A DNA stretch of 64,000 nucleotides from Trichaptum fuscoviolaceum (Eukaryota > Basidiomycota > Agaricomycetes > Hymenochaetales > Trichaptaceae): assembly GCA_910574455.1 (NCBI GenBank), contig CAJSYZ010000011.1, forward strand, positions 3,208,941 to 3,272,940. Reading direction: 5' to 3'. The position numbers and the translations under genes are program-made. The notes below the pieces were generated by a model. It searched no databases. It had not been told where the DNA came from and was given only the letters and a program-made list of their open reading frames with translations. This document shows positions 59,961 to 64,000 of the stretch, piece after piece. The number at the start of each line of letters is the position of its first letter. The first letter of the stretch is position 1.

Positions 59961-61862
59961 ACATGGGCTATTCATCACTCAGCGCACTTATACTCTCAAA
60001 CGGCGACCAGCACAAATACATGACTTCTTTGTTTCTTCTAGATATGCGGCCACAATCACCGATCCTTCTCCGGAGACTCGCGCGTTCGAGATCGCATCTG
60101 AACCTCCTTCTTCGCATGATAACTCCACATGCAATGGAAGTTCGATCACGGTCATATTACAGCATATCTTAGGTATGAAGGAAATTCGGGAAAGCAGTGC
60201 AAATCACTACAGCACACACAGTATTGGGATACTACACGTGCCAGTGAGTTATTATGCGAGTACTTTACTGTTTACTAGTCACACCAAGACTGACACAGAT
60301 ATGAAAGCAGTCGGGTCTATCGCAAAATGCTACAGCTAGGAAAGAGCGCACTTAACAATATCAAGTCTTTCGGATCTATCGCCGTAATAGGGGTGATTCA
60401 TGTGCTTTTACTTAACGCCTTCATCAATCACTTCGAAACACAGTTGCGTCTTTGAAGTACACAATAGTAATCTTGAAGAAGAAATCTGATATCACTTTGC
60501 AGGCCGACTTAGCGCATCATGGCTTGATTTACACTGTCTAGTAGCTTATGCTGAACCTCGTGATCGGAGCTCGTCAACATCTGTTAACGATACCATCTAC
60601 CTGTAATTCGCACTGGTGAAAGCCGCTACACCGTTACACAACTCTTTCCTCCGAGACATCTTTGTATCACGCTGTCACCGGGCAGATCATTCCCGGAGAA
60701 ACAACCTCACGTTAGTCAATAACTACCTCTATTTGATAGAAGCTGATCCATTCCACTGCCTCGGGGGAGCTGCACATATGCAATTCCATCTTGTATCAAT
60801 CGCGTGCTCTTTTGTGAGATCAAACTTCAAGTGCGGTGGAGACCATGACTTGAACTCGTACGGCTCAGGCTAGGTAAGTAGTACCCATGCTTCATCGACT
60901 TATATAAATGATGACGTACGACAGGCTTCTTGAGGGGACTTACTCTCCTGTAGCGTACCTCCCTGAGGCGCTGCACAACTCTTAATCCCCGAAAATTAGG
61001 CCCAGCCTCCGAAGTCATCACCGCGGCGGTACCAGTGTGAGCCTGAGAACATCGACACAAATGGCAACTGTAAACTTGATAGTACCACCAAAGTCTTGGC
61101 GAAAGCTGAACCGCACCATATCCCACCTCTCATATGAACGCAGCACATTGACCGTCTACAATCACTAGAATGTCTGCTTTGAACTCATATCAATCACTCA
61201 TCGTTGTCATGTTTCACTGCTACACGTCGGCAAAGATATGACTTGTTGCTGCACCTATCAATGCCCACTGATCAAAAGTATTACCGTGACTCCCAAATTC
61301 TGACTCTTCCTCATTAATAGCATTCAGCCCGCACTCTGTCCGTAATTAAATATTACTGTGCCTAGATATCTCTGGTCCTATGGGCAGATTCCTACTCGTG
61401 GTCCTAATGATAGTCAAACCCGAAGGATCCCCAGAATTCGAAATACTCGGATCACCGTCACACACTCTGAAAGCCGAACAACTTCTTGTCTACATCCGGC
61501 TTCTGCATAACTATCTCCTTTGACATACCTCCATCGTGGGCTGCCCCCTCATCAGGATCTGATTCCAGAAGACAAGGTCTCCTTGAAGTTGCCGAAGTAC
61601 TGGAGAGTCTCACATCCTGGAGCACCCGATCTGGCGTTTCTCCGCACGAACATCTATGGCCTCGGGCCGCCATCATTTGCTTTGATCAGCGCCGGGTGCT
61701 ATCAGAGACTCCTCTCTTCAACGAAGCCGCCCTTTCGCCCGCCGTTGTATAAGAAGTGAGTGCCGACGTGTCCATCCAAGCTTGGTGATTCGCGTCTCCC
61801 CGCATTGATCAACCCGTACTTGCGTTACTCACTGCCTTTCGAATTCAACTAATTATCAGAGC
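59961..61862. other. Low-coding stretch
   Basis: Short open frames on both strands only; none supported. CTCAGGCTAGGTAAGTAGTAC near 60864 and AACTTCAAGTG near 60825 are isolated palindromic words. Confidence 0.45.
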
Positions 61863-63846
61863 ATGGCAGACGCTTCATCAAGTACCTTACAGGCGTTGGA
61901 AAGAGTCATTGCGCCGCAAGTGTGAGCATTGAACGGTATAATTTTGTAGGGGGCAGCTCCATTGACATTTGGTGCTTTCTGACATGCAGGGTGGGGACAA
62001 AGGTGAATGGGATTCATTATAAAACTGGAAGATAAGATCCGCTCATATACAGTATCTAGGCTGCGTTCCTCGCTTTGTTCACTCTCCATCTCTACGACCA
62101 CATCTTGACACTTCCAAAGGAGGTCAGTGTTTTGAATTAGCATGAAAGTCATGCTGAAGAAACCTGCAGATTAAATACATATGGAGACGCAAATTCACTC
62201 TCGGTGAGATTCGATCTTCTTACTCGTTGCATGTTACTTACATCAGATCTATAGTCACATACCTTTTCTTCATAGTAAGATTGTTCGCTGCGTTGTGAAT
62301 TTGACTACATATCTCAACATCGTGCAGAACCGTTACTATGCCCTTGCTGTGTTTTGTGTCTCTTTAGCGGGTCAGTAGGCATTGTTTGTCAAACTCGGGG
62401 TGCATACTGATATCTGCTGAAGGGCTGTTTTCCCCTCTATTTACTCCAGAGGTTAGACGAGAAAAGCTCGTACATGTTTGTTTACAGCTAACTGTATATA
62501 TTCCTATAGGTGTACGTCAAACATAATGTATCAAACTAACTAATAGCGCTCAATCTTACGCATGTGGCCGTTTCAGCTGCAAGAGATTCTCTCCGTTCTT
62601 TCCATTCGCAGCAGGGACACCCTTGACGTTCTTTCCAAATATCGTCATTGCACTACGGTGATTACTACTTTGTCCTTAGTGTCTTTATAAATGACGAACC
62701 TCCACGAACTCCTACGTGGGTGATTTATTTAGCGTCTTTGCCCTCTTTCAGCGAAGTAGACTCGTTGCTGCACTTTTAGTCATCTACCTCACCGCAGAAC
62801 TCGCTGTGGCCTTATGGATATATGGCACGCCAGGTGCACATCGTACGTCATTTACATACTGTCGTTGCTGCCCAAAATGCCTTTTCAACTTGTGGCAAAA
62901 CTCAAGATGGATGTCTTCATAGCTTTGAATCTACCACAGGGTTGGGAAGAGTCCGACTCTTTGCACAGTAAGCTTAGGTCTCAACTTTCGTCTTTTACAC
63001 GAAGTTGAACGTATCTTACTACAGTTTGCATCCAGCAGACGGCCGATAGTTTGTAGGTCTTACTCGACTTTAATACTTAGCGTCTGCTCATCCTTCTTGA
63101 TCTAAGAGGAAATCTAAGATCTGCCGCATTTCAGTTCATGCAGACTGGCTTCCTGGCTTTCATCCTGGTGCGCACTATCGAGGAAGCCCGCATTGCCTGT
63201 CGAGGAAGTAGCACAGTTAGCGCTGTGATCGCCATGCAAGGCGTTTTGTATAACTCGTGCGCATCTCATACTTCTTCATTGAAAATCTGATGCTGACTCT
63301 GGCTTCTTGGCCTGGGCTTCTCTAGGACCATCTTCGCGGTGAATCTCTTGTGGGCATTACTAATCCTCTTTGCTCCTGTACGTACATATTCTCTCATACT
63401 GATGGCAGCCGTTGTGATTGAAAGGAGCTGATGCTTCTCCATCATCCCCGCTTAGCCCGGGCTCAAGTACGCGACCGCGTTGTAAGTCGTCTTCTTATCC
63501 TCCAAACGTCGCGAACGCGCCAGCTGATCTCAGGTTACCCGTACCTTTGTCCCTCTCATCCAAGGCCGACGTTGATGTAGGCTTTTCTTGTCCTATCGTC
63601 CTGTTCGTGATGTGATTTTTGATCTGGGCGCTTCTTCTTCACAGGATCGTGTGTACAATGGTCAATAGGATGACGATAGACCTCCGAAGAGCCGGGACGA
63701 GAGAGCCGGATGCAGCCTGGATGTCACTTCCTGGCATCCCGCTCCGAAAAATGCGGTCTATGAGAGCTCAGGGGGTGATTGCAGCTTCAAGTACGAGTGC
63801 AAATTCTGCGACAGGTCCATTCATAGTTTTCGACGACACGATTTGA
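61863..63846 (+). CDS. DUF6533 multi-span membrane protein
   Basis: Starts MADASSSTLQALERVIAPQV. The DUF6533 signature then appears across very short exons: AAFLALFTLHLYDHILTLPKE (62060-62122, quoted in parts), IKYIWRRKFTL (62170-62203), VTYLFFI (62255-62274) and NRYYALAVFCVSLAG (62328-62370). Further spans follow: PNIVIALRVFALFQRSRL, AALLVIYLTAELAVALWIY, MQTGFLAFILVRTIEEAR, TIFAVNLLWALLILFAP. The end (to 63846) is a cytosolic tail with RMTIDLRRAG. These mushroom-expanded proteins resemble 7-span receptors but have no proven role. Exons between 62371 and 63600 are only partly resolved. Exon 2 (61990-62002) is 13 nt. Confidence 0.8.
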
Positions 63847-64000
63847 TGTAACGAGGAAGAGTCATGATTGTTTGATCCTTTCCATAGACAATGTGTTTGT
63901 GTGTATTATTATTATTGAGTTTCAACCCGTACCGAGTTCATGGTAGCTTGCGATAAGCCTTCGAGCTGTAAGGAAGTTCTGTAGTAAAATTTGAAGGCGT
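63847..64000. other. Right edge
   Basis: 3' flank of the DUF6533 gene. No feature. Confidence 0.5.

Overview
The window is nuclear DNA of a filamentous basidiomycete, almost certainly an Agaricomycete. Genes are split by many short introns (about 45-70 nt). The gene content is also typical: a Plavaka-type transposase, a DUF6533 multi-span protein, lineage-expanded kinases, F-box and BTB proteins, and CipC-like proteins. No bacterial, organellar or CRISPR features are visible. Coding models were built by hand-splicing GT-AG introns and checking that the reading frame closes. Totals that come out as exact multiples of three support most models.

Left third (1-22.3 kb), an accessory, transposon-rich region. 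It holds a 943-residue coiled-coil protein (3447-6573, -), a candidate MITE with a nearby run of small hairpins (7.1-7.9 kb), an unrecognised 549-residue protein (8507-10338, +), a Plavaka transposase gene (16767-11109, -) and a lineage-expanded coiled-coil gene with many exons (17246-21617, +). The Plavaka gene is split by a 1572-bp hAT-like element (12152-13723). That element has 20-bp perfect terminal inverted repeats (TIRs), an 8-bp target-site duplication (TSD) and an F-box-like gene fragment inside. This third is also filled with a mosaic of five short near-palindromic words. They occur between genes, inside a long intron, and in one place inside coding sequence.

Middle (22.3-53.4 kb), mostly conserved housekeeping genes. 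In order: an F-BAR/SH3 cytokinesis protein, a mitochondrial-type twin ABC ATPase, an RGG-tailed protein, a two-span membrane protein, an acidic protein with a possible ubiquitin-like end, D-lactate dehydrogenase, a large F-box protein, chaperonin CCT theta, SPT7 of SAGA, two CipC-like genes (one internally deleted), a protein kinase and the APC/C activator Cdh1. A septin P-loop relic and a diverged tandem repeat lie at 41-42.6 kb.

Right end (53.4-64 kb): a decayed copy of the kinase, a BTB protein, sparsely coding DNA and a DUF6533 gene close to the edge. Cdh1 (mitotic exit), the F-BAR protein (contractile ring) and the two F-box/BTB-type proteins all touch cell-cycle or ubiquitin functions. 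I see no operon-like logic linking them, and the order is ordinary fungal gene packing.
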